From positions 1 through 34,686 of the forward strand of contig JAJFGH010000098.1 in assembly GCA_021776275.1 (NCBI GenBank): a stretch of DNA of 34,686 bases, in the 5' to 3' direction. The notes under the pieces are model-generated. The model saw only the letters and a program-made list of their open reading frames with translations. It did not search any database and was not told the DNA's origin. The first letter of the stretch is position 1, and each line of letters opens with the position of its first letter. Positions 8,376-17,503 of this stretch are shown here, one piece after another. A program made the translations under genes and the position numbers. Origin of the DNA: Alphaproteobacteria bacterium. GTDB lineage: Bacteria; Pseudomonadota; Alphaproteobacteria; GCA-2746255.

Positions 8376-8498
8376 GCCGTTCCCGATGTGCCATGGCGAG
8401 GTCAAACGAGTAAACGTTCCCGCGGCTGGAAGGTCAATGGGAAAGGGCGCCGAAACTAGGGATTGACGGACACCCTCGCAGCTTTTCTCATAGGGGCG

Positions 8499-9698
8499 AT
8501 GGTCGATTTCACCCTTTCGCCGGAAATTCAGGATTTTCAAAAGCGCATCCGCGCCTTCGTGGCCGAGCGGGTCTTGCCACTCGAGGCGGACCCGAGCGCC
8601 TATGACGCCCATGAAAACATTGCGATCGAGCGGCTGGAAGGGTTGCGCGCCGAGGCAAAACGCGAGGGCCTATGGGCGCTGCAGATGCCGAAAGCGCGCG
8701 GCGGCCAGGGGCTTGGCGCCGTCGGCATGGCGGTCACCTACGAGGAAATGGGCCGTTCCATCTTCGGGCCGGTCGTCTTCAACGCTGCCGCTCCCGACGA
8801 CGGCAACATGCTGCTGCTGAACCGCATCGGCACGGATGCGCAGAAAGACCGCTGGCTGCAGCCAATCATCGATGGCGATGTCCGGTCCGCCTTTGTGATG
8901 ACGGAACCGATGCCGGGTTCGGGTTCGGATCCCGGCGCCATGCTTACGCGGGCGACAAAAAAAGGGTCCAAATGGCTTGTCCATGGCGAAAAATGGTTCA
9001 CGACGGGGGCGGAGACGGCCAAACATTTTCTTCTCGTGGCGCGCACCTCGGACGATCCGCGGCGCGGCCTTAGCGCCTTTCTCTTTCATGGCGATCGGCC
9101 GGGCTGGGAAATTACGCGCCGCATTCCGATCATGGGGCCGGAGGAACATGGCGGCCATTGCGCGCTGCGTTTCGACGGGCTCGAGATCGAGGACGCCGAC
9201 CGCCTGCTCGAGATCGGCGATGGCCTCAAGGTCACCCAGATCCGCCTCGGCACGGCGCGGCTCACCCAGTGCATGCGCTGGCTGGGCATGGCCAAGCGGG
9301 CCATGGAAATTGCCAGCGAGCACGTCCGCGAGCGCGAGAGTTTCGGGACGAAACTCGCCGATCACGAAGGGGTTCAGTGGATGATGGGCGAGGCGGCGAC
9401 GGAAATTTCCGTTGGCCGGCTGCTGACGTTGCACGCGGCCTGGAAGCTGGATCAGGGCGATTTTGCCCGCAAGGAAGTCGCGATGGCGAAGATCCAGGTG
9501 GCGGACACGCTGCACAAGGCTGTCGACACGGCACTGCAGCTTTGCGGGGCAAAGGGCTATTCCAAGGACACGCCCTTGGAGTGGATGTACCGCTACGCCC
9601 GTCAGGCGCGCCTCGTCGATGGCGCGTCCGAGGTCCACAAGATGGTTCTGGCCCGCTTTCTGTTGCAGGAAGGAGCGGCGTTCTGGTCGTGGGCGTGA
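8499..9698 (+). CDS. Acyl-CoA dehydrogenase, ACAD10/11 - LvaC type
   Basis: FAD flavoprotein of 399 residues. The ATG at 8499 begins the normal N-terminus (DFTLSPEIQDFQKRIRAF); a TTG at 8463 would add 12 unusual residues. Family blocks are AFVMTEPMPGSGSDP (substrate/flavin loop), VHGEKWFTTGAE, and the C-terminal RQARLVDGASEVHKMVLAR. The residue at the catalytic-base position is Asp374 in VDGASE, where medium-chain dehydrogenases have Glu; as I recall, the ACAD10/11 clade also has Asp in an ADGPDEVH context. The next two genes encode an APH-fold kinase and a DUF6285 protein. This trio corresponds to LvaC, LvaA and LvaB of Pseudomonas putida, where the kinase phosphorylates 4-hydroxyacyl-CoA and the dehydrogenase-like enzyme eliminates phosphate to give an enoyl-CoA. 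I infer the same role here; simple alpha,beta-dehydrogenation is the alternative. Confidence 0.87.
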   Translation: MVDFTLSPEIQDFQKRIRAFVAERVLPLEADPSAYDAHENIAIERLEGLRAEAKREGLWALQMPKARGGQGLGAVGMAVTYEEMGRSIFGPVVFNAAAPDDGNMLLLNRIGTDAQKDRWLQPIIDGDVRSAFVMTEPMPGSGSDPGAMLTRATKKGSKWLVHGEKWFTTGAETAKHFLLVARTSDDPRRGLSAFLFHGDRPGWEITRRIPIMGPEEHGGHCALRFDGLEIEDADRLLEIGDGLKVTQIRLGTARLTQCMRWLGMAKRAMEIASEHVRERESFGTKLADHEGVQWMMGEAATEISVGRLLTLHAAWKLDQGDFARKEVAMAKIQVADTLHKAVDTALQLCGAKGYSKDTPLEWMYRYARQARLVDGASEVHKMVLARFLLQEGAAFWSWA

Positions 9699-10717
9699 GC
9701 GAGCCGGATCTTTGCCAGCGCCTCGAAAATTTTCTTGCCGATGGGGCTGGGGCCAGGGCCGCGAAATTGCTGGAATTGGCGCCGCTCGCCGGTGGGGCGG
9801 TGCAGGAAAACTGGCGCCTTGATGCCGAGCTTGCCGACGGGCCCTATCGGGGCAGGCAGGCCTGGGTATTGCGGGCGACGGCGCCGGCCGGCATTCCGAA
9901 CAGCCATTCGCGCGCCGAGGAATTCGCCCTTTTGGAAGTCGCGCGGGCAGAGGGCCTGGCGGTGCCGAAGCCGCTTTTCGTCTGCCGCGACCCGGCCGTG
10001 TTCGGACGCGATTTTTTTATCATGGAGCGGCTTGCAGGCGATGCCGCCGGTTACCGCCTGGTGCGCGACAAAGACCTCGATGGCGAGGCCCTTTTGCATC
10101 GCCTCGGCACCGAACTTGGGCGCATGCATCGCATTCGCCCGCCGCGGGCCGATCTCGGCTTTCTCGAGCTGCCGGAACCCACCCCCGCCCTTGAGGCGGT
10201 TCACCGGTTTCAGGCCCAAATCCAGGCGCATCCGGCGCCGCATCCGGCTTTCGAATGGGGCTTGCGCTGGCTTGCGGCGCACGCGCCGGAACCCCAGGCC
10301 CTCGTCCTTTGCCACCGTGACTTTCGCACCGGCAATTACCTGGTTGCCGAGGGGAAATTGGTGGGGCTTCTCGATTGGGAATTCGCGAATTGGAGCGATC
10401 CGATGGAGGATGTGGGCTGGTTTTGCGCGAAATGCTGGCGTTTCGGGAATGCCCGGGAGGCGGGTGGCATCGGGACAAGGGATGCCTTCTACCGGGCCTA
10501 TGAGGCGGCGTCGGGCCTTCGCATTCAGCCCGCATCGGTCCATTATTGGGAGGCAATGGCCCATCTGCGCTGGGGGATGATTGCGGTTCAGCAAAGTGAC
10601 CGGCATCTAGGCGGTAAGTTGCCGTCGCTGGAATTGGCGCTGACAGGGCGGCTGGTCGCGGAAATGGAGCTTGAATTGCTGGCCCTGATCGATCGGGCGG
10701 AAGGGGAGCGCGGCTGA
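9695..10717 (+). CDS. APH-fold acyl-CoA kinase (LvaA / ACAD11 kinase-domain type)
   Basis: A 340-residue phosphotransferase of the aminoglycoside/choline kinase fold. The Brenner motif is LCHRDFRTGNYLV (His207, Asp209, Asn214) and the metal-binding Asp227 is in LLDWEFANWSDPMEDVGW. That wording, with a Trp-Glu after the Asp and a following DP..D, is the pattern of the kinase domain fused to acyl-CoA dehydrogenase in animal ACAD10/11. The expected role is phosphorylation of the 4-hydroxyl of a hydroxyacyl-CoA. The chosen GTG start at 9695 overlaps the dehydrogenase stop as GTGA; a GTG at 9689 is equally in frame. The ORF is open further upstream, but that part is antisense-like shadow of the dehydrogenase. 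Not likely an antibiotic resistance gene. Confidence 0.87.
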   Translation: MSEPDLCQRLENFLADGAGARAAKLLELAPLAGGAVQENWRLDAELADGPYRGRQAWVLRATAPAGIPNSHSRAEEFALLEVARAEGLAVPKPLFVCRDPAVFGRDFFIMERLAGDAAGYRLVRDKDLDGEALLHRLGTELGRMHRIRPPRADLGFLELPEPTPALEAVHRFQAQIQAHPAPHPAFEWGLRWLAAHAPEPQALVLCHRDFRTGNYLVAEGKLVGLLDWEFANWSDPMEDVGWFCAKCWRFGNAREAGGIGTRDAFYRAYEAASGLRIQPASVHYWEAMAHLRWGMIAVQQSDRHLGGKLPSLELALTGRLVAEMELELLALIDRAEGERG

Positions 10718-11121
10718 TGCAGGATCGCCCGACGGCGCCGGAACTGCTGGAAGCGGCGCTCGCCGCCTATGTCCGCGATCTGTTGCCGGAAATCCCCGGC
10801 GAGAAGCGCTACATGGCGCTGATGGTGGCCAACGCGCTGGCGATCGTCGGGCGCGATCTGGCGCAGGGCGAGGCGTTGCTTCAAAAAGAAATAAAGCGTC
10901 TTCAAGAACTTCTGACACTTCCTTCATCTGAAATCAAAAATTCGGATTCGCTCAAAGCAGAGGCCGAAACCCTCAACCGCCAATTGGTGGCGCAGATCCG
11001 TACCGGCGCCTTCGACGAACCGGGCGCGGCGCGGGACTTGCAGGCGCATCTCGTCGCCACCACGGCTGAGAAGCTTGCCACCAGCAATCCAAAAGCGTTG
11101 CGGGGCAAAGAGGGGGCATAG
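10717..11121 (+). CDS. DUF6285 protein (LvaB-like partner of the kinase)
   Basis: A small protein of 134 residues, soluble and mostly helical. The family pattern is clear: MQDRPTAPELLEAALAAYV at the start, a central RYMALMVANALAIVGRDL, then a Glu/Leu-rich helix and the end LVATTAEKLATSNPKAL. Its ATG shares one base with the kinase stop (TGATG), so the two are coupled. In the levulinate pathway of P. putida the small protein LvaB binds LvaA and is needed for kinase activity; I believe LvaB belongs to this DUF family and infer the same partnership. It has no catalytic motif of its own. A stretch at bases 10880-10960 is noticeably lower in GC than its surroundings. Confidence 0.82.
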   Translation: MQDRPTAPELLEAALAAYVRDLLPEIPGEKRYMALMVANALAIVGRDLAQGEALLQKEIKRLQELLTLPSSEIKNSDSLKAEAETLNRQLVAQIRTGAFDEPGAARDLQAHLVATTAEKLATSNPKALRGKEGA

Positions 11122-11185
11122 GCAAAAGGCTGGAATTGACGGCCCATCGCCCTAGAATGACAAAAAACAATCGGGAGGAAACGCC

Positions 11186-12322
11186 ATGCCGAACGCCAAT
11201 CATCAGATTGCTCTCGTTCAAAATCCGGCCGGCAAGTTCAGCGGCAGCGATTTCAAGCTCAAGAAAACGCCCATTCCGAAGCCGAAGAAGGGGCAATTTC
11301 TCGTCCGCAACCTTTACCTTTCCCTCGATCCGGCGAACCGCCTTTGGGCGTCCCCCTATGCCAGCTACACGCCGCCGGTCGGCCTTGGCGAGGTGATGCG
11401 TGGCTTCACGGTCAGCGAAGTCATCGAATCGAAGCATCCGAAATTCAAAGCCGGCGACATCGTCCAGGGCATGGATGGCTGGCAGGAATATGCCATCTCG
11501 GACGGCGTCAATTACAACGAGGAAGGCAAGGTCGACACCTGGAACATGAAGGCCGTCGTCAAGGCCGGGCTCCCCATCTCGGCAGGGCTTAGCGTTCTCG
11601 GCACGACCGGGCTGGCGGCCTATGTGGGGCTTCTCACAACCTGTCATCCAAAGCGCGGCGAAACGGTGCTGGTTTCCGGTGCCGCCGGCGCGACCGGCTC
11701 GATTGCAGGCCAGCTCGCAAAAATCAAGGGCTGCCGGGCCGTCGGCATCGCCGGTTCCGACGAAAAATGCAAAATTCTTCGCAAGGAATTCGGTTTCGAT
11801 GCGGCGATCAATTACAAGACCCAGGACCTCGACAAAGCCATCGCCAAGACCTGCCCGAAAGGCGTCGATATCTATTTCGACAATGTCGGCGGCGATATGC
11901 TGAACATCGCGCTAACCCATATCAACGATCACGCGCGCGTCTCCATCTGCGGCGCAATTTCCCAATACACGACCTTGGAAAAAGGCATCCAGGGCCCATC
12001 GAATTACGGCTATCTATTGTTCAAGCGGGCGCGCATGGAAGGCTTCATCGTTCTCGATCATTACATCAAGGACCGGGACAAAATGGTGGCGGATATGATC
12101 CGCTGGATCAAGGCGGGGAAAATCCATTACCGCGACGAGATCGTGAACGGTCTGGCAAAAGCGCCGAAGGTCATCAACCGTCTCTATGATGGGCGCAACA
12201 TGGGCAAGCTCACCGTCAAGATCGGCGAAGAGCCGGCGGCGCCCGTCAAACCAAAAAGAAAAGCCGCGAAGAAGTCCGCCAAGAAACCGAAGCGCAAGGC
12301 CGCCAAAGCGAAACGCCGCTAA
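11186..12322 (+). CDS. NADP-dependent medium-chain reductase (PTGR/CurA type) with basic tail
   Basis: Zinc-independent medium-chain dehydrogenase/reductase of 378 residues. The ATG has a GGGAGGA site. The N-terminal catalytic domain has NLYLSLDPANRLW and the usual MRGF block. The cofactor fold has VSGAAGATGSIAGQLAKIKG (about residues 166-185) and the downstream FDNVGGDMLN, all typical of the prostaglandin reductase/leukotriene dehydrogenase family that reduces enones or enoyl groups with NADPH. The last 25 residues are a Lys/Ala/Arg/Pro-rich tail of the type KPKRKAAKKSAKKPKRK, like histone H1 or AlgP tails and absent from ordinary members. It lies 64 bases after the DUF6285 gene on the same strand and may act on the enoyl product of that module or on another toxic enal; the substrate cannot be read from the sequence. 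Confidence 0.85.
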   Translation: MPNANHQIALVQNPAGKFSGSDFKLKKTPIPKPKKGQFLVRNLYLSLDPANRLWASPYASYTPPVGLGEVMRGFTVSEVIESKHPKFKAGDIVQGMDGWQEYAISDGVNYNEEGKVDTWNMKAVVKAGLPISAGLSVLGTTGLAAYVGLLTTCHPKRGETVLVSGAAGATGSIAGQLAKIKGCRAVGIAGSDEKCKILRKEFGFDAAINYKTQDLDKAIAKTCPKGVDIYFDNVGGDMLNIALTHINDHARVSICGAISQYTTLEKGIQGPSNYGYLLFKRARMEGFIVLDHYIKDRDKMVADMIRWIKAGKIHYRDEIVNGLAKAPKVINRLYDGRNMGKLTVKIGEEPAAPVKPKRKAAKKSAKKPKRKAAKAKRR

Positions 12323-12340
12323 GGCGCTGGCTGTCGAATG

Positions 12341-12377
12341 CTGGCCGGGGAGGGATACCTCCCCGGCCAGTTTTCTT
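12341..12377. terminator. Intrinsic terminator between the reductase and the DUF3237 gene
   Basis: Perfect 13-bp stem, CTGGCCGGGGAGG (12341-12353) with CCTCCCCGGCCAG (12358-12370), 4-base loop, followed on the plus strand by TTTTCTT. It terminates the plus-strand reductase operon. The minus-strand DUF3237 gene stops just to its right, so the same hairpin also lies at the 3' end of that operon, though without a T-run in that direction. Confidence 0.92.
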
Positions 12378-12849
12378 ATTTGATCTCGTAAACGTGGTAG
12401 GCGACGCCGTTCTGGATGCGCCGGCCGACGGCCATCGCAAGCGTGTGGTTGAGCCAGTTGTATTTCTTCGAACCGGTCTCAAAGCGCATGCTGGAGCGGA
12501 AATACATCGTCGAGGGGTCGATATCCACGTCGTCCTCGAACTGCATGAACTTCTCCATGGCTTCCGGGGTGCCGTGGATATAGCCGTGATAGTAAAGGTA
12601 GATCAGCTCGCCATCGTCGGTCTGAAGTTGGGTGCGCACATCGATGACGAGGGTGCCGTCGTCGAGAATGCGGAGCCAGTCGGCGCCAAGGTGAAGCGCC
12701 TTGCCTTTCATTTTCGGCCCTTCGAATTCGCCCCGGGTCACCTCGACAATCATTCGGTGGCCGGCTTCGGGCGTCGTGCCGATGTCATAGACGTCGCCGC
12801 CCAAATAGAGCTTGATATCGAAAAGCAGTTCGCTTTGTAGTTCAGACAT
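12376..12849 (-). CDS. DUF3237 domain protein
   Basis: A 157-residue soluble protein made of a single DUF3237 beta-barrel-like domain. Family blocks seen are LLFDIKLYLGGDVYDIG, TPEAGHRMIVEVTRGEFEGP, KGKALHLGADWLRI, VIDVRTQLQTDDG and the end GVAYHVYEI. No catalytic residues are established for the family. The ATG at 12849 has GGGAGGA upstream; a TTG one codon earlier is the only alternative. It follows the mutase large-subunit gene by 45 bases and is the last gene of the minus-strand operon. Such proteins are often found in operons for breakdown of organic acids and aromatics, so an accessory catabolic role is likely but not defined. Confidence 0.85.
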   Translation of the reverse strand: MSELQSELLFDIKLYLGGDVYDIGTTPEAGHRMIVEVTRGEFEGPKMKGKALHLGADWLRILDDGTLVIDVRTQLQTDDGELIYLYYHGYIHGTPEAMEKFMQFEDDVDIDPSTMYFRSSMRFETGSKKYNWLNHTLAMAVGRRIQNGVAYHVYEIK

Positions 12850-12894
12850 CAAAAGTCCTCCCTGCCAGCACTTCCCGTGCTTTTATTATTTTTC

Positions 12895-14595
<1,701 letters not shown>

Positions 14596-14597
14596 TC

Positions 14598-15563
14598 CTA
14601 TTTCTCCATCCGGATTTCGGCCAGAAGATCTTGTGCCGCTGAATATGGATTCGTTTTGTGAGCCAGCATCTGGCTGACCAGTGCCGAGACTTTTCCGTCC
14701 CGGTGTTTTTCAAATTCGTCGCGCAGAATTTCCTCTGCCGTTTTCAACATGCGCCGTTCGGCGATACGTTTTCGGCGCGCATCAAGTTCGTCGGACGATT
14801 CGAGGGCTTTTCGGTGCTGGCCGATTGCCTCGACAAGTTCAGCGATGCCCTCCAGCTTCAAGGCGCTTGTGGCGATGACCGGGACCCGCCAGTTGGAATT
14901 TCCCGAAAAGTTTAGGCCCAGGGTCATCATGCCCTTCAGATCGACAATCGTCTTGTTTGAGTCCGGCCGGTCGCATTTGCTGACGACGTGGATGTCGGCG
15001 ATTTCCAGTATGCCGGCCTTGATCGCCTGAATGTCGTCGCCAAGGCCGGGGGCGGAGACGACGATCGTCGTATGGGCCGCCTGCACGATGTCCACCTCGT
15101 CCTGGCCGACGCCGACTGTCTCGATCAGGATCAGATCGAAGCCGGCGGCGTCCAGAACGTCCACCGCGTCGAGTGTGGCCCGTGCCAGGCCGCCGAGGGA
15201 GCCGCGCGTCGCCATGCTGCGGATAAAGATTCCCTTGTCCCCGGCCAGTTCGTTCATGCGAATGCGGTCTCCCAGAATGGCACCGCCGGAGAAGGGGCTG
15301 GATGGGTCGATGGCGACGACGGCAACTTTTCGTCCCGTCGTACGGATCGTTGCGGTCAGCTTGCCCATCAGGGTGGATTTACCGCTGCCTGGTACGCCGG
15401 TGATGCCGACGATGTGGGCGCGCCCCGTGCGCCGATAAATTTCGGCAAGGGCAGGGCGGCATTCTTCCTGGCCGGATTCGGCGCGCGTAATCATGCGCGC
15501 GATGGCGCCAATGTCTCCAGCGGCAACGCGGTCGACCAACTCAAGCGACGGAACGTTTCTCAC
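14598..15563 (-). CDS. meaH: MeaB/ArgK-family GTPase, chaperone of the mutase (MeaH type)
   Basis: G3E P-loop GTPase of 321 residues that loads adenosylcobalamin and reactivates or protects B12-dependent mutases. It has the Walker A motif GVPGSGKST (56-64), the long VVAIDPSSPFSGGAILGDRIRM block specific to MeaB/ArgK proteins, RSMATRGSLGGL, and the Walker B/switch region ILIETVGVGQDE. The base-specificity motif reads SKCD instead of the usual NKAD. The start is the GTG at 15563, placed 5 bases after the ligase stop. Position between the ligase and the mutase large subunit matches the meaH gene of 2-hydroxyisobutyryl-CoA mutase operons. The old name ArgK (arginine transport kinase) does not apply. 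Confidence 0.92.
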   Translation of the reverse strand: MRNVPSLELVDRVAAGDIGAIARMITRAESGQEECRPALAEIYRRTGRAHIVGITGVPGSGKSTLMGKLTATIRTTGRKVAVVAIDPSSPFSGGAILGDRIRMNELAGDKGIFIRSMATRGSLGGLARATLDAVDVLDAAGFDLILIETVGVGQDEVDIVQAAHTTIVVSAPGLGDDIQAIKAGILEIADIHVVSKCDRPDSNKTIVDLKGMMTLGLNFSGNSNWRVPVIATSALKLEGIAELVEAIGQHRKALESSDELDARRKRIAERRMLKTAEEILRDEFEKHRDGKVSALVSQMLAHKTNPYSAAQDLLAEIRMEK

Positions 15564-15568
15564 TTTGT

Positions 15569-17002
15569 TTATGCTTCCTCTGTTTTTTTGATCATTTCCT
15601 GGAATACTTTCCGATCGTCAATGACACGCCGTGCCTTGAAATCCGTTCGGGGAATGCTGTTCAAGGCAACAATTTCCACTTTCGTGCGTACGCCAAGGAC
15701 GCGTTGCAAATTCTCCGCCACTTTGTTCTGGAAAGCGGTCGTGGCATCGGCGCCCTTTGCATGGGTTTCGGCTTCCGCTTCCACCCGAACAAGCAGCTCG
15801 TCCATGGTGCCGTCGCGGGTGATGACGATGCGGTGCTCTCCGCCATAGCCGTCGATCTTGTTCAAAACGGCGTCGATTTCGCTTGGATAGATGTTTTCCC
15901 CGCGAACCGTGAACTGGTCGTCGATGCGTCCGAAGATTCCGTTTGGAAGATGCGGATAGGTGCGGCCGCAGGGCGCGGGGCCATCGTAGCGCCATTCCGT
16001 CAGATCGCCGGAAAGCAGCCGGATCATCGGCTGCGAGGTGCGCTCAAGATGCGTATAGACGGGCGTTCCTTTCTGGCCATAGGGAACGCGGTGGAAATTC
16101 GCCGGGTCGCAGACTTCGGTATAGACGATGTCCTGCCACAGCAGCATGCCTTCCGGCGTTCCTTCCGAGCCGGCGCAATTCATCCAGGGCGACATTTCCG
16201 CCATGGAACCGGAATCGTAGACCTGGGCGTTGTAAAAATCCTTGATCTTGTCGCGCACGCCAGGGATCGAAGCGCCCGGTTCGCCCGAGAAGAACAGGCA
16301 TTTGAGGCCGAATTCCCGTGGGTCCAAACCTTCGTTAATGGCGGTTTCGGCCAAATGAATGGCGAAGGAGGGGGTGCCGTAAAACGCCGCCGGTTTCATC
16401 TGGCTTAGCCATTGGGCGGCGCGGGCGCTCATGCCCGGTGCGCCGGCGCCAAAGGGAAAAGCCTTGGCGCGCAACCGTTCGGCGCCGATCAACGCGCCCC
16501 AGGAGCCAAGGTAGAGGCTGAAAATTGCCGCGACAAAGATCATGTCGCCCGGGCGCATGCCCATGCCGTACATGATGCGCGCATGGGCGTTGGCGATGGC
16601 GTCCCAATCGTTGCGGCCGATGGCAAAAACGGTTGGCGTGCCGGTCGTGCCGGAGGTGCCATGGATGTGGTGCACGTCACTTTCCGGAATGCACAAATAA
16701 TCGCCGAAACGCGGTACGCGCGTCTGTGCTTCGCGCAAATCCTGCTTCGTGATGACCGGAACTTTTTCTTCGAAATCCTCGAGGGATTTCAGGTGGTCGG
16801 GATGGAAGCCGGCTTCGTCCCATTTCCGTTTGTAGAAGGGGGACTTTTCATAGGCATATTTCGTGACGTCCTTGAGACGCTCGAGAATGGCCCGGTCCCG
16901 CTCGCCCGGGTCCATCGTCTCCCGCTTTGGAAACCAATAGGGGGAAGCGGCGTCCGGCAGGTAATTGGGGTCAAATTTTGGCGGAAATGACCAACTTTCC
17001 AT
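15569..17002 (-). CDS. hcl: PaaK-type acyl-CoA ligase, probable 2-hydroxyisobutyrate-CoA ligase
   Basis: AMP-forming acyl-CoA ligase of 477 residues, in the phenylacetate-CoA ligase branch of the adenylate-forming family. The P-loop is HGTSGTTGTPT (about 114-124). Other family blocks are YGTPSFAIHLAE, FFSGEPGAS, YDSGSMAEMSP (acyl/AMP pocket), SGDLTEW, FGRIDDQFTVRGENIYPSEID and the C-terminal RTDFKARRV, which contains the catalytic-lysine region. The ATG has a GGAGGAG site. The literature 2-HIBA-CoA ligase (HCL) belongs to this branch and is encoded with hcmA, hcmB and meaH, exactly as here, so I call it an HCL. Sequence alone would also fit an aryl-acid ligase, and it should not be read as phenylacetate-CoA ligase merely from family membership. 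Confidence 0.85.
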   Translation of the reverse strand: MESWSFPPKFDPNYLPDAASPYWFPKRETMDPGERDRAILERLKDVTKYAYEKSPFYKRKWDEAGFHPDHLKSLEDFEEKVPVITKQDLREAQTRVPRFGDYLCIPESDVHHIHGTSGTTGTPTVFAIGRNDWDAIANAHARIMYGMGMRPGDMIFVAAIFSLYLGSWGALIGAERLRAKAFPFGAGAPGMSARAAQWLSQMKPAAFYGTPSFAIHLAETAINEGLDPREFGLKCLFFSGEPGASIPGVRDKIKDFYNAQVYDSGSMAEMSPWMNCAGSEGTPEGMLLWQDIVYTEVCDPANFHRVPYGQKGTPVYTHLERTSQPMIRLLSGDLTEWRYDGPAPCGRTYPHLPNGIFGRIDDQFTVRGENIYPSEIDAVLNKIDGYGGEHRIVITRDGTMDELLVRVEAEAETHAKGADATTAFQNKVAENLQRVLGVRTKVEIVALNSIPRTDFKARRVIDDRKVFQEMIKKTEEA

Positions 17003-17051
17003 GGTGGCTTCTCCTCCCGTTTATTTTTTTACTTTTATGTTTTTTTTGTGA

Positions 17052-17468
17052 TTAGCGCGGGCCGCGTTCCGTAACGAGGCGCTGCATCGAGTCGATGATA
17101 TTTTGCGGCGGCGTGTCCTGAAGCATCACTTCTTTGACGCCGAGCTTTTTCAGATCGTCCACTTCGTCGTCCGGGATGACGCCGCCGCCGGTGACGATGA
17201 TGTCCTCGGCCTCGCTCTCTTTCAGCAATTCCAGGATGCGCGGAAAGACGGTCATGTGCGCGCCCGACAGGATGCTCACGCCGATAATGTCCACGTCTTC
17301 CTGAATGGCGGCGCGGACGACTTCTTCCGGCGTGCGGTGCAGGCCCGTATAAATGACATCCATTCCGGCGTCGCGAAGGGCGCGGGCCACAACTTTCACA
17401 CCCCGGTCGTGACCGTCCAGTCCGACCTTCGCAATCAAGATGCGGATGATGCCCGAATTCTTACTCAT
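17052..17468 (-). CDS. hcmB: B12-binding small subunit of the acyl-CoA mutase
   Basis: A 138-residue stand-alone cobalamin-binding domain. It has the base-off signature GLDGHDRG (Asp-x-His-x-x-Gly; the His replaces the dimethylbenzimidazole ligand), then SILSGAHMTVFP and VTGGGVIPDDE, which line the nucleotide tail pocket. It matches the C-terminal domain of methylmalonyl-CoA mutase and the HcmB/IcmB-type small subunits. The ATG has an AGGGAG site. It lies 49 bases before the ligase gene and pairs with the large subunit at 12895-14595, so the holoenzyme is a two-gene mutase. Confidence 0.92.
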   Translation of the reverse strand: MSKNSGIIRILIAKVGLDGHDRGVKVVARALRDAGMDVIYTGLHRTPEEVVRAAIQEDVDIIGVSILSGAHMTVFPRILELLKESEAEDIIVTGGGVIPDDEVDDLKKLGVKEVMLQDTPPQNIIDSMQRLVTERGPR

Positions 17469-17503
17469 AATCGAAACTCCCTAACTTTCTAATGCGTTCT
17501 TCT

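Noticed and set aside
8463-8498. TTG start of the acyl-CoA dehydrogenase at 8463, or a promoter at the same TTGACG
   Set aside because: The ATG at 8499 begins the family N-terminus. TTGACG could be a -35 box, but no convincing -10 fits before the start codon.
8376-8612. Longer N-terminus for the Cys/His-rich exported protein
   Set aside because: It would overlap the acyl-CoA dehydrogenase start and place the signal segment in the middle of the protein.
9158-9694. Upstream open extension of the kinase frame
   Set aside because: It runs inside the acyl-CoA dehydrogenase in another frame, has Arg/Gly-rich low-information translation and no homology.
9695-10717. Aminoglycoside resistance phosphotransferase
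   Set aside because: The fold is shared, but gene overlap with an ACAD and a DUF6285 gene and the DWE motif indicate an acyl-CoA kinase.
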